From Gammaproteobacteria bacterium (GTDB lineage: Bacteria > Pseudomonadota > Gammaproteobacteria > Steroidobacterales > JACDCP01): a DNA stretch of 19,823 bases. Positions 6,190-14,801 of this stretch are shown here, piece after piece. The position numbers and the translations under genes are program-made. The stretch lies in the NCBI GenBank assembly GCA_013817465.1, contig JACDCP010000015.1, positions 1 through 19,823 of the forward strand, in the 5' to 3' direction. The notes under the pieces were generated by a model. That model searched no databases. It was not told where the DNA came from and saw nothing but the letters and a program-made list of their open reading frames with translations. How positions within the stretch are numbered: position 1 is the stretch's first letter; every line of letters begins with the position of its first letter.

Positions 6190-7884
6190 CTACAATCCGA
6201 GCACTTCCTTGCCCTGCTCGAACACGACATCGACCGGAATCGCCTCGAGCCGGTCGAGGTCGGCCTGCAGCTCCGGCCCGACGCGGCCCATCTCGTCCAA
6301 CAGCGCCTGCACGCCCGCGTAATCCCCGTCGCCCTGCAGGGTCAGGATGCGTTCCGAAAGCGCATCGATGGCGCGCTGCATGCCGTCGGAGTCGACGCGA
6401 TAGAGACCGCTCTGCTCATCGCGCTCGAATGCGCCTCGCTCGGCGAGAAAGTTGAAGGTCACCATGTTCGCCTGGCCGTGCGCTTCCGACGCGCCGAAAC
6501 GCACCGAGCGGAACAAGCCGGCGAGGAACGTCACGTAGTTGTCCATGAGCTCGCCGTCGCCCATTTCGCCCTCCTCGAACAAGCTGGTGATCATGTACAG
6601 GCCGAGGATGTCCGCCTTGCCTTCCTCGACGGGCGAAGCGAGCTCCTTGAGCGCTTCGCGCACCGTTTCCTTACCGTCGAGCGTGTTTTTGATGCCGAGC
6701 CCGTGCGCGACCTCGTGAAACAGGGTGTTGGCGAAAAAAGCGTCGAACGTCACGTGCGGTTGCTGCCCGGGGACAATGAGGGTTTCCGCAACAGGCGCCA
6801 GTATCTTGTCGAACTTGGCGCGCATGGCGTTCTTGAGCTGCAGGCGCCGCGTGCCCTTCTCGAGCTGCACGCGCTCGTCGTTCGGCAGATTGATAGCGAT
6901 GGTCTTGGCGCCGGCATTGCTGTGACCGGCGTAGTACAGGACATCGTAGACGTTCAGGTCCGACTCGGATCCCGGCGTCTCGGCTTTGTAGGCATCGGGC
7001 ACCGGCAGCCCGCGCTGCAACGCGGGCAGAAACTCGACGAAGCGCGCTAGCCGCTTGCTCCATGCCTCGTCCTTCAGCAGCACGTAAGATTCGTAAGCCG
7101 CACGGGCGCCGAAGAGTGCATCCTCGTAAGTCTCGATTGCGCCGATGACGACGTCGATGCGATTCGATTTCATTTCCATCCAGGCCAGATCGCTGGCCAG
7201 ATAGTCATCGGACGCGAGCGCCGCGGCGCGCAGCTCCAGATACTTCTCAAACTGCGGATCTGCGGCGAGCGCCGCCGCGCGGCGCAGCAGCGCCGCGGCC
7301 CTTTCGAGCTCGGCCGCATAGGCGACGTGATAAGGCACGGCTTCCAGTTGGCCTTGCTCATCGCGGCGAATCAGCGAATACAGGCCTTCGCCGTCGTCGA
7401 GCGCGGCGCTTTCGTATTCGGCGGCGGTCATGTCCGGAGGATAGAAGTTGGCTCCCGGTGGTTTGGGTCCGATGCCCGGCACGAACGGCCTGTCGCCGTT
7501 CAACCGATCCCAGGGCCCGTAATTGAGGCGCGCGAAGCGCCCGGTGGCTTCATCGTCGATGCGCTCGAACAGCGCCGCCCTGTCACCCCAGGCCTGGCGC
7601 CAGAAGAGCTCATCCATGATTTTTGACGCATCGATCAGGATGGGCAGCATCGACTTCTGGTTGGCCGACAGCTCGCTCAGGTCGGCGGTCAGGCGCACCG
7701 GCGCGTAGATATCCAGCCGCTCGCCCACATACGCCGTCAGATCGGCTTCTTCTGCAGCGCGCTCCTGACCAACAGCCGGCGATTCGGCCGGTGCCTCCTG
7801 CTGGTCGGCAGGCTCACTGCATCCGCCCGCCGCGAGCACGAGCAGGAACGGCACGGCTTTTCGCAGCACCTGCACAGTCAACAT
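6190..7884 (-). CDS. M49-like zinc peptidase lipoprotein (dipeptidyl-peptidase III-related)
   Basis: This is a 564-residue protein. The start at 7884 is fixed by AGGAG seven bases upstream; the open frame to 7980 runs into repeat copy 3. A lipoprotein signal (KAVPFLLVLAAGGC) predicts lipidation at C22. The zinc site is HEVAH (H390, E391, H394) followed by GLG, with EEGKAD (E420, E421, D425) 30 residues later. This resembles the C-terminal domain of plant Nudix-3-type proteins and bacterial 'Zn-dependent hydrolases' of the M49 clan, not classical DPP III, whose motif is HEXXGH. Classical DPP III releases dipeptides from small peptides. A peptidase role here is likely but not certain because the motif spacing differs. 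The gene is bracketed by repeat copies 2 and 3 and lies between PruA and the M24 peptidase. Confidence 0.88.
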   Translation of the reverse strand: MLTVQVLRKAVPFLLVLAAGGCSEPADQQEAPAESPAVGQERAAEEADLTAYVGERLDIYAPVRLTADLSELSANQKSMLPILIDASKIMDELFWRQAWGDRAALFERIDDEATGRFARLNYGPWDRLNGDRPFVPGIGPKPPGANFYPPDMTAAEYESAALDDGEGLYSLIRRDEQGQLEAVPYHVAYAAELERAAALLRRAAALAADPQFEKYLELRAAALASDDYLASDLAWMEMKSNRIDVVIGAIETYEDALFGARAAYESYVLLKDEAWSKRLARFVEFLPALQRGLPVPDAYKAETPGSESDLNVYDVLYYAGHSNAGAKTIAINLPNDERVQLEKGTRRLQLKNAMRAKFDKILAPVAETLIVPGQQPHVTFDAFFANTLFHEVAHGLGIKNTLDGKETVREALKELASPVEEGKADILGLYMITSLFEEGEMGDGELMDNYVTFLAGLFRSVRFGASEAHGQANMVTFNFLAERGAFERDEQSGLYRVDSDGMQRAIDALSERILTLQGDGDYAGVQALLDEMGRVGPELQADLDRLEAIPVDVVFEQGKEVLGL

Positions 7885-7916
7885 GAACAACTCTCCTGTC
7901 CCGCCGCCATGTGCCG

Positions 7917-8032
7917 GGGAAAATGGGGGAAAATGGGGACATTCCTGATTTCCAGTCGCGCGTACGAACCCTGGTGCCATTGGTATCTGGGAAAATCAGG
8001 AATGTCCCCATTTTCCAGGAATGTCCCCATTT
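7917..8032. repeat. Inverted-repeat element, copy 3, with nested outer arms
   Basis: The main arms (7928-7951 and 7993-8016) are 24 perfect base pairs. Beyond them a one-base difference (three versus four T) interrupts the pairing. Both sides also carry a second, partial arm: GAAAATGGGG (7919-7928) on the left and AGGAATGTCCCCATTT (8017-8032) on the right, the latter a direct repeat of 7998-8013. This is either a nested insertion or a slippage duplication. The centre is homologous to that of copy 2. It lies between pruA and the M49-like gene, and the pruA stop is four bases away. Confidence 0.88.
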
Positions 8033-8035
8033 CTT

Positions 8036-9673
8036 CTATTCTTCCGCCATGTGCCGGTAACGAAAATCCACTGGCGGCGCGAACGTCTCCTTGATCGCGC
8101 GCGGCGACACCCAGCGCACGAGATTGAGCGCACTGCCCGCCTTGTCATTCGTGCCGCTCGCGCGACCGCCGCCGAACGGCTGCTGGCCTACGACCGCGCC
8201 CGTCGGCTTGTCGTTGATATAGAAATTGCCGGCGGCGAATCGCAGGGCGCTCGTCAGGCGCGCGATCTCGCTGCGGTCGCGGCAGAAAATCGCACCCGTC
8301 AGGGCATAGGGGCTGGCGCGGTCTGCCGCCTCCAGGGCGGCGTCCATGCGCTTGTCGGGGTAACGATACAGGGTGAGGACCGGGCCGAATATCTCTTCGC
8401 GCATCAGCTTCGTGTCCGGCGCATCGGCAACTACGACGGCAGGCTCGATGAACCAGCCCGTCGTATCGTCGCTTTTGCCGCCCTGAACAATCTCATGATC
8501 ATCCGCGCCGCGCGCGTGATCGAGATAGCCAGTGATCGACGCGTAGGATTTCGCATCGATCACGGCGCACATGAAATTGCGGAAATCGAGCGGGGAGCCC
8601 ATGCGGATCTGCGCGACTTGTGCCGTGAGCGCATCGAGCACACTGTCCCACAGACTCGCCGGAATAAACGCGCGGCTCGCGGCAGAGCATTTCTGGCCCT
8701 GATACTCGAAGGCGCCGCGCAGGAGCGCGGTGACGAGCGGCTCTATCTCGGCGCTCGGATGCGCAAACACGAAATCCTTGCCGCCCGTCTCACCGACAAT
8801 GCGCGGATAGCTCCGGTAGCCCGCGATATTTTCGCCGATCTTGCGCCACATGGCCTGAAAGGTGCCCGTACTGCCGGTGAAGTGAATGCCGGCCAGCTCG
8901 GGGCTCGCGAGCGCCGGATTCCCGACATCCGGCCCGTCTCCGGGCAACAGGTTGATGACACCCGCCGGCAAGCCCGCAGCCTCGAGCACTTCCATGATCA
9001 CGTGCGCGCTGAGGATCGAGGTGCTGGCCGGTTTCCAGAGCACAGTATTGCCCATCAATGCCGGCGCGGTCGGCAGGTTGCCGGCGATCGAGGTGAAGTT
9101 GAACGGCGTCACAGCCAGCACGAAGCCCTCGAGCGGCCGATGCTCGAGGCGGTTCCAGATACCCGGCGCCGAGGCCGGCTGCTCTTCGTACACTTGGCGC
9201 ATGTATTGCGCATTGAAGCGCCAGAAGTCGATGAGCTCGCAGGCCGCATCGATCTCCGCCTGATAGACGGTCTTGCTTTGACCGAGCATGGTCGCCGCAT
9301 TCATGCGGTCGCGAAACGGCCCGGCGAGGAGCTCGGCCGCCTTGAGAAAAACCGCGGCGCGATCCGGCCATGCCATGGCGCTCCAGTCCCGGTGGACCTT
9401 GCCGGCCGCGGCAATGGCGTGGCGCACTTCGGCGGCCCCGCATTTATGGAATCGCGCTAGCAATCGCGCGTGATCGTGCGGCGCATGGGCTTCACCGAGC
9501 TTGCCGGTCTCGATCAGCTCGCCGCCGATGCGCGCCGGGATCTCCAGCGGGTCCGCGCCGGCCATTGCCCTCAGCGTCGCCTTGAGCGACGCACGCTCCG
9601 CGCTGCCCGGCGAATACTCGCGCACGGGCTCGTTGCGGGGCAGCGGGGTGCGGGTGATCTGATCGTGGCTCAT
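8036..9673 (-). CDS. pruA: L-glutamate gamma-semialdehyde (P5C) dehydrogenase, stand-alone eukaryote-like type
   Basis: This 545-residue aldehyde dehydrogenase resembles the type-1 P5C dehydrogenases (TIGR01236, the ALDH4A1-like group), not the C-terminal part of bifunctional PutA. Key sites are VTPFNFTSIAGN (N192), LWKPAS (K214), the glycine-rich HFTGSTGTF near 264-272, general base E295 in GETGGKD, nucleophile C329 in EYQGQKCSAASR, and EEIFGP near 426-430. The enzyme oxidises P5C/glutamate semialdehyde to glutamate with NAD+, the second step of proline catabolism. ATG at 9673 is chosen; a GTG at 9685 would add four residues. No Shine-Dalgarno sequence is seen, and TATACT (complement of 9686-9691) lies just upstream, so a very short or absent leader is possible. 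No proline dehydrogenase is in the window. The upstream gene encodes an exported TPR protein. Confidence 0.94.
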   Translation of the reverse strand: MSHDQITRTPLPRNEPVREYSPGSAERASLKATLRAMAGADPLEIPARIGGELIETGKLGEAHAPHDHARLLARFHKCGAAEVRHAIAAAGKVHRDWSAMAWPDRAAVFLKAAELLAGPFRDRMNAATMLGQSKTVYQAEIDAACELIDFWRFNAQYMRQVYEEQPASAPGIWNRLEHRPLEGFVLAVTPFNFTSIAGNLPTAPALMGNTVLWKPASTSILSAHVIMEVLEAAGLPAGVINLLPGDGPDVGNPALASPELAGIHFTGSTGTFQAMWRKIGENIAGYRSYPRIVGETGGKDFVFAHPSAEIEPLVTALLRGAFEYQGQKCSAASRAFIPASLWDSVLDALTAQVAQIRMGSPLDFRNFMCAVIDAKSYASITGYLDHARGADDHEIVQGGKSDDTTGWFIEPAVVVADAPDTKLMREEIFGPVLTLYRYPDKRMDAALEAADRASPYALTGAIFCRDRSEIARLTSALRFAAGNFYINDKPTGAVVGQQPFGGGRASGTNDKAGSALNLVRWVSPRAIKETFAPPVDFRYRHMAEE

Positions 9674-9765
9674 GGCGGGCCGCACAGTATACGTGCGGAC
9701 CCGCAGCCATGAAACCGCGACTCAGGCCGCCGATCGCAGTTCCTTATCGGGGAGGCATCGCCCCC

Positions 9766-10506
9766 TCAAGGCATGGCGGTGGCGGTCGAGGAAGTCAGCT
9801 TGTCGATGTAATGCAGGGACTCGAAAGCACGCAAATCGAACTCGTCCTCGTCGATGGCGCGGTTCAGCCACACGCGCGCCTCGTCGTACTGGCCGAGATC
9901 AATGTATGAAGAGCCGATCCCGCGCAGGACACGGCCTTTCACAGCCGGCTGCAGCCCGAGCTTTTCGATGAGGTTCAAGGCCTCGCGATAGGCGCGGATG
10001 GCGGTCTCGGGACGCTCCAGCCGCTGCAGGACATATCCGGCCTCGATGCGCGCCTGTACTTCGTAGGGCGCGAAAGCCATGACCTTGTTCAGGGCGGCGA
10101 TCGAGCCCACCCAATCGTTCTGGTGCGCGCGAGCGAGCCCGGCGATGAACAGGGCATCGCAATAGGTCGGCTCCAGCCACACCAGCGGCGCGGACCCGTA
10201 ACCGGCGCGGAAACGCTCGAAGGCCGCCTGGTTCAGGAAACAGTGGTACTTGCCCGGCGAGGCCGCCATGGCGCGCTCGAACGAACCGGCCAGATCCAGC
10301 GCCACGCCCTCGGCGGCGTCGAGTTCACCCGCTTCGAGCAAGTGACCGGCCTGGAAGACGCGGTCGCGCAGTCCTTCAATCGTCAGCAGGCGGAACTCCG
10401 GCTTCGACGCATCGGCTGCCGGCGGGATAACCGTTGCCCAGGCTGAATCCCAGGCGGCCGGCATCAGCCAGGCGAGCAGTAAGAAGACTGGCGCTGCGAA
10501 CTTCAT
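9766..10506 (-). CDS. Exported TPR-repeat protein
   Basis: This 246-residue protein begins with a signal peptide (KFAAPVFLLLAWLMPAAWDS, cleavage likely after AWA near residue 24). Residues about 115-225 form at least three tetratricopeptide-like helix pairs: ALFIAGLARAHQNDWVGSIA, EAGYVLQRLERPETAIRAYR and GIGSSYIDLGQYDEARVWLN. The first 90 mature residues also look helical (EAGELDAAEGVALDLAGSFE). TPRs bind proteins, so a periplasmic scaffold or assembly role is plausible, but the partner is unknown. ATG at 10506 is preferred over the longer frame to 10551 because it starts the signal peptide and has GGAGGGG upstream. The spacer to pruA is 92 bases and holds a weak G/C hairpin. Confidence 0.82.
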   Translation of the reverse strand: MKFAAPVFLLLAWLMPAAWDSAWATVIPPAADASKPEFRLLTIEGLRDRVFQAGHLLEAGELDAAEGVALDLAGSFERAMAASPGKYHCFLNQAAFERFRAGYGSAPLVWLEPTYCDALFIAGLARAHQNDWVGSIAALNKVMAFAPYEVQARIEAGYVLQRLERPETAIRAYREALNLIEKLGLQPAVKGRVLRGIGSSYIDLGQYDEARVWLNRAIDEDEFDLRAFESLHYIDKLTSSTATAMP

Positions 10507-10680
10507 GACCCTTTCCCCTCCACGGGATCTGACACTGCCGAGTCTAGCCATGCAGGTACGGGGAAACCGGACCTGGGTCGCAAAAACGAAGCCCGGCCGC
10601 GGATGTCGCTGCGGCTGGCGCGCGCGAAGGCATTCTGCCGTTAATTTTTTTCCCCCTCCCGAAGGCCGAGACTAGCAGAA

Positions 10681-10821
10681 GTTTGCGGGTCTGCAAACGA
10701 ATATTTCAACGTAATCGCAAAATTACGTAGACTTCCTCATCAATTCGATGAATGTCGCTGCATCGCGACAAACGAGCTGGGGCCGCTCCATTCGAGTGTC
10801 CGCAAGGGTTCGATCGGACAC
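10681..10821. other. Run of five short perfect hairpins in a 323-bp gene-free gap
   Basis: The gap 10507-10829 has no credible gene. Its right half holds five perfect-arm hairpins in a row: GTTTGC/GCAAAC (10681-10698), ACGTAAT/ATTACGT (10709-10728), TCATC/GATGA (10737-10751), TGTCGC/GCGACA (10753-10770) and GTGTCCG/CGGACAC (10796-10821). The first three are notably AT-rich for this DNA. The stretch lies after the ATP-grasp gene and before the TPR gene, both on the minus strand, so it could be a 3' end plus promoter/operator region. The left half (10507-10680) shows nothing clear beyond the TPR ribosome site and a seven-T run (10646-10652). Confidence 0.5.
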
Positions 10822-10829
10822 GCCCGGGC

Positions 10830-12050
10830 TCAATCAAGACGGATCTGAATCAGCTCGACCGCACGGCGCAGGCCACGCGCCACAACGTCGCTCTGGCCGT
10901 GGCGCAGCATGACGTATCCGGCGCCCTCGTAGCCGGCCACCTGCAGTTCGCCGATCTGCGGCAACCTCGCTTCGACAACCAGTGCGCCGATCTCGCGCTG
11001 CGCCTGATCGAGACCGTCGATGACCCGCACACGACCGTGGCCCTGCCCGCGAAGATAAGCGGCCCCCGTCGACCAGCGGCGCTCGGGCACGCGGAACTCG
11101 TCGTAGATCATGAGTCGCGGCCAGGCCTGATAGAAATCCATCTCGCAGGCGTAGGAGATGAGGCTGGTGAATTGCGCGCCGGGCGGCCGCGCACCGACCT
11201 CCGATATCGCCACACTGCCATCCGGCCGGCGGAACCATTCCATGTGCGCCAGCCCATTCTCGAGTCCGAGCACCGTCAGAGCGCGTCCGGCGACCGCGCG
11301 AATGGCATCGAACTCCGGCGTGCCGATGTCCCGCGGCAAATGAACGCACCACTGCATCCAGGGATTTTCGATGACTTCGAGCGGAGTTGGCGTGTAACGC
11401 GATATCGAGTGCCAGACTACGCGTCCGTCGAGCACCACGCTGTCGAAAGAGTGCTCCTCGCCGGTCATGAACTCCTCGAAAAGCGCCGGATGCCACGGGC
11501 GCGGCGCGTGCCGCTCGAGATATCGCCGGAGATCTGCGTCATTTGCGAGTCGGTAGGTACCGGTGGCGCCCGCTCCGGCAGGCGGCTTGACGACCACTGG
11601 ATAGCCGGTCCCGGCGATCAGCTCATGCGCCTGCTCCGCGCGCTCGACCAGTCGGTGACGCGCGCAGGGAATGCCGGCCGCGTGCAGTACGCTCTTCATC
11701 CGCGCCTTGTCACGGAAATTGCGCGAGGTCTCGACGTTAACGCCAGGCAGGCCGAGCGCTTCGCGAACCTCCGCGAGCGGCACCTGGAGCTGCTCAAGCG
11801 TGCCGATCAGCCGGTCGACATGACCCATGCGCGTCTGCAGCGTGCGGACGGCATCGAGGATCATCTGTGCGTCGAGCCCGTCGGCGACGCGCCAGTGCGC
11901 GGCCAGTCGCGAGCGCAACACCGGCGGTAGCTTCTCTGACGGATCCTGGCTGATGACGCCGAGGCGCACGCCCGGCAGAAGCGCCGCGCCTTCCACGAAA
12001 CGCAGCGTGGTTTCCATGAAGAACGGGACGACGAAAATGACGTTGGGCAT
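10830..12050 (-). CDS. ATP-grasp domain enzyme
   Basis: This 406-residue protein has an N-terminal Rossmann-like preATP-grasp region (MPNVIFVVPFFMETTLRF) and a central ATP-grasp fold. Visible sites are the ATP-binding lysine in GYPVVVKPPAGAGATGTYRL (K155), the hinge strand LFEEFMTGEEHSFD (about 190-203), and metal-binding acids E271 (HMEW) and E284 (ISEVGARPPG). The C-terminal 80 residues resemble the lid/C domain of carboxylase- or carnosine-synthase-like ligases. Such enzymes join a carboxylate to an amine or thiol through an acyl phosphate. The substrate cannot be read from sequence. ATG at 12050 is preferred because beta-strand 1 starts there; an earlier in-frame start at 12107 adds 19 unlike residues. 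It follows the LysM transglycosylase gene by 155 bases, in which no gene is seen. Confidence 0.87.
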   Translation of the reverse strand: MPNVIFVVPFFMETTLRFVEGAALLPGVRLGVISQDPSEKLPPVLRSRLAAHWRVADGLDAQMILDAVRTLQTRMGHVDRLIGTLEQLQVPLAEVREALGLPGVNVETSRNFRDKARMKSVLHAAGIPCARHRLVERAEQAHELIAGTGYPVVVKPPAGAGATGTYRLANDADLRRYLERHAPRPWHPALFEEFMTGEEHSFDSVVLDGRVVWHSISRYTPTPLEVIENPWMQWCVHLPRDIGTPEFDAIRAVAGRALTVLGLENGLAHMEWFRRPDGSVAISEVGARPPGAQFTSLISYACEMDFYQAWPRLMIYDEFRVPERRWSTGAAYLRGQGHGRVRVIDGLDQAQREIGALVVEARLPQIGELQVAGYEGAGYVMLRHGQSDVVARGLRRAVELIQIRLD

Positions 12051-12205
12051 GCCTGGACCCGATTGGCGGGGCGTGCCGGGTCTGGTATTTCGGTAGTGTC
12101 GCGGCACGCCGCAACGGTGCCGTATTGTATCGCGGCAAGTTACCGGGAAGTGATCCGAAAGATACCGAAGCCCGGCGCTATGCCTCGCCGCCGGCCGTTA
12201 TTGCA

Positions 12206-14434
12206 TCACTCGATCGTCGGCCCGGAGGACGCCATCAGCTTTTGACCACGCGGCGGCGCCTCGTGAGCCGCGGCCGTCGGCCGCCGCTCGGTCTCGACAA
12301 GCTCGGGAATCACCAGCTTCGTGCCTGGACGCACGTTGTCGAGATCGATATCGGGATTGTATTGCCTGAGCAGCCAGACCGGCACGCCGTAGCGACGTTG
12401 CGCGAGCACCCAAAGCGATTCTCCGCGCTGCACGACGTGCGTCTGCGTGTTGCGAATCTGGTGCGTCACGAAGAACTCCTCCTGCAGCGATCGTTGATAG
12501 TCGACGCGGCGACGCTCGAACTCGGCAGGCTCGACGCGCGAGAAATCGAGTTTCAGGCGCCGGCCGATGACCACCGGCCGCGAGAAGCTCATGCCGTTGA
12601 TACGCCGCAGCTGGCTCGCACGCAAATCGAGCCACTCGGCGTAATGGCCGAGCGTCTCCGCTGCCTGCACCTCGATGGTTGCATCGTCGGCCACAGTGTA
12701 GTCGCCGGGATCGGCGCTCAACGCCGGGTGCGCACCGGCAAGCACTTGCGGGCCGAGACGCGCCGCCTCCTCACCGGAAGTCGGCTCGGCCGACTCGACT
12801 GCCGCGACCTCAGCAGCGCTCAATTCGGGTTCGCTGGCGGTAATTGCCACGACATCGGCCACCTGCTCAGCCTCGTCCGCCGCCGGACCCGTGTCGGCGA
12901 CCACCGCCTCCGCGGAAGCGACCACGACGTGCTCATCGGGCGCCACCGCGAGGCGGATCCTCTGCCCGACGGCGATGCGATTCCTGTCAGACAGGGCATT
13001 CCAGGCCAGTAATGCGTTCTCCGAAAGATTGAAACGGCGCGCGATGGATGAGAGGGAGTCGCCGCGGCGCACCACGTAAACGCCATCGGCCGGGGGGACC
13101 GTGATCTCCGCGGCCGACGATGCCGCACCGGCGGCCGGCAACCGCATGACCTGGCCGGCGCGAATGCTGTGGCGGTTACCGAGCGCGTTCAGATCGACGA
13201 GCTCCTGGATGCTCGCCCCATAACGCGTGGCGATGGTCGACAAGGTGTCGCCACGCACGATCTGGTGAAACAGGTCCGGCGTCTGCTCCGAAAACCGCTC
13301 GGCATCCGGAATGCCGGCCATGAGTTCGCCGACCGGACGCGACAGGGCGCGGCGCGGCAGGCGCAGCGTGTATCCGCTCGGCACGTGCTTGCTGCCGCTC
13401 CAGACGGAAGCCATCAGCGCCGGGTTGCTCTTCATCAGCGTCGCGCGATCGACGCCGAAGGCGTGCTCGAGCGCGGTCACGGACAGGAAATCCGGCAACT
13501 CGACCACTTCGTATTCGAGCGCCGGCGTGCGGCGAACGGCACCGAAATATTTCTCCGGGTTGCGATCGACATCCAGCGCCGCGAGAAACGCGACGTAGAA
13601 ATTGCGCGAGGCGAAGCCGAAGGTACGCCCCCTGTACTGGCGCACAATGGTAAGAATATCCGACGTGCCGTGCAGGCGGATCGCGCGGCGCATGCCTGCC
13701 GCGCCATGATTGTACGCCGTCAGCGCGAGCGGCCAGGTGCCGGTGACCTCATAGTTGTGCCGGAGCAGTTGTGCTGCGGCCAGTGTCGAGGCGAAAGGAT
13801 CCAGACGTTCGTCGATCACATGATCGATATGCATGTAGCGCCGGCCCGTGGAGCGGGTGAATTGCCACATGCCCGCTGCGCCGACGTGCGAGTAAGCCGC
13901 GGGATTGAACGAGGATTCGACGTGCGGCAAGACTGCGAGCTCCTGCGGCAGCCCCGCGTCCTCGAACACCTCGCGGATGTGCGGCATCCAGGCGCCTGAA
14001 CGGACGAGGCCTTCGCGGAAACGGTCGGACTGGCCGAGCTGGAAGCGCAGATCGCCGACGCCCTCCGCCAGCCGCGCAGCGCTGATGCCCTCAGGCCAAA
14101 GCGCGAGCACACGCGCTTCCTCGGCCGAGAGTCCCTGCCGCGCGCCGGTGGCGAGCTTTTTCAGGATTCGGCCGTAACGCTCCTTGGCGTCCGCGACCTG
14201 GACGTTTCGGGCGCGCTGACTCGCGCCCGGCGTCAATCGCAGCGTCTCGTAAACGATCGACAGATCCCGTGCGTCATGCAGGAAACCGCTCTGCGTGTCG
14301 ACTTCCGTGTAGACGCGTGTCCAGAACCGCACGTCCGGCTCGAGCTCCGCAGGGCGCGGAAAGTCGTCGGCCATTGCCAGCGGCGCGCACAGTGCCACGA
14401 CGGCGCACAGCGCCAGACGTCTGGATGCTTTCAT
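12206..14434 (-). CDS. mltD: MltD-like lytic transglycosylase with LysM repeats
   Basis: This 742-residue exported wall hydrolase is longer than E. coli MltD (about 450 aa). A signal peptide (MKASRRLALCAVVALCAPLA) is followed by an SLT/Slt70-type domain at about 150-300. The catalytic glutamate is E173 in LPHVESSFNPAAYSHVGAAG, with GMWQF and LALTAYNHG downstream. LysM modules follow at about 388-433 (HQIVRGDTLSTIATRYG) and 452-495 (YVVRRGDSLSSIARRFN), a degenerate one at 578-630, and one at 665-710 (HVVQRGESLWVLAQRRYG). An Ala/Glu-rich acidic linker (about 500-560) separates the second and third. The enzyme cleaves glycan strands with 1,6-anhydro ring formation. ATG at 14434 has GGAGG six bases upstream. 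The extra LysM modules and the linker are the unusual part. Confidence 0.93.
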   Translation of the reverse strand: MKASRRLALCAVVALCAPLAMADDFPRPAELEPDVRFWTRVYTEVDTQSGFLHDARDLSIVYETLRLTPGASQRARNVQVADAKERYGRILKKLATGARQGLSAEEARVLALWPEGISAARLAEGVGDLRFQLGQSDRFREGLVRSGAWMPHIREVFEDAGLPQELAVLPHVESSFNPAAYSHVGAAGMWQFTRSTGRRYMHIDHVIDERLDPFASTLAAAQLLRHNYEVTGTWPLALTAYNHGAAGMRRAIRLHGTSDILTIVRQYRGRTFGFASRNFYVAFLAALDVDRNPEKYFGAVRRTPALEYEVVELPDFLSVTALEHAFGVDRATLMKSNPALMASVWSGSKHVPSGYTLRLPRRALSRPVGELMAGIPDAERFSEQTPDLFHQIVRGDTLSTIATRYGASIQELVDLNALGNRHSIRAGQVMRLPAAGAASSAAEITVPPADGVYVVRRGDSLSSIARRFNLSENALLAWNALSDRNRIAVGQRIRLAVAPDEHVVVASAEAVVADTGPAADEAEQVADVVAITASEPELSAAEVAAVESAEPTSGEEAARLGPQVLAGAHPALSADPGDYTVADDATIEVQAAETLGHYAEWLDLRASQLRRINGMSFSRPVVIGRRLKLDFSRVEPAEFERRRVDYQRSLQEEFFVTHQIRNTQTHVVQRGESLWVLAQRRYGVPVWLLRQYNPDIDLDNVRPGTKLVIPELVETERRPTAAAHEAPPRGQKLMASSGPTIE

Positions 14435-14521
14435 TGCCCCTCCGGATCGATGCTGGAAGCGGATGCTCACTTATACCCGATCCCGCCCCCGCATCAGAAG
14501 CATGGGCGTCACAGATCAGCT

Positions 14522-14653
14522 TCAGGTCAGCCCGAGCACCCCGACAACGATCAGATAAATGGCCACGATGTAATTCAGCAGGCGCGGCACAATGAGGATC
14601 GCAATGCCGGCGAGGATGGCGAGAATCGGCTCCAGCGCGAGATTGATGGTCAT
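14522..14653 (-). CDS. DUF3096-family small membrane protein
   Basis: This 43-residue, very hydrophobic protein (MTINLALEPILAILAGIAIL, then IVPRLLNYIVAIYLIVVGVL and GLT) matches the length and pattern of DUF3096 proteins: two short membrane segments around a PRLLNYIVAIYL core. The family has no known function. ATG at 14653 has GGAG about nine bases and AGGA one base upstream; longer frames to 14746 add a Cys/Pro-rich stretch that does not fit. A weak divergent sigma-54-like site lies upstream on the minus strand (TGGCGC ... CTGCA, complement of 14719-14733, GG-to-GC offset 12 but two consensus mismatches). If real, it would share the palindrome at 14802-14823 with the EF-hand promoter. It is transcribed toward the transglycosylase gene. 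Confidence 0.82.
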   Translation of the reverse strand: MTINLALEPILAILAGIAILIVPRLLNYIVAIYLIVVGVLGLT

Positions 14654-14801
14654 TCCTGAATTCTCCGGGGGTGGATACAGCGCGGGCATTGTCACGTACG
14701 CCGTACATGCAGGCAATTGCAGACAGTGCGCCATGCGGCCCGCCACGGCGACATGCGGGGCTCAGGACCTGCCTTGCAAATATTGCACGCCCATATGCGG
14801 G

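Noticed and set aside
5926..7050. Open frame of 374 codons on the plus strand
   Set aside because: It crosses repeat copy 2 and lies opposite the M24 and M49-like genes; composition is shadow-like.
6069..8032. Composite transposon around the M49-like gene
   Set aside because: No transposase and no target-site duplication are visible; the flanking units are under 120 bases, so only a repeat-bracketed cassette can be supported.
8021..9460. Long open frame (479 codons) on the plus strand
   Set aside because: It lies opposite pruA, which has every catalytic residue; its Arg/Ala-rich composition is that of an antisense shadow in GC-rich DNA.
10752..11930. Open frame of 392 codons on the plus strand
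   Set aside because: It lies opposite the ATP-grasp gene and begins in the hairpin-rich gap; no recognisable domain.
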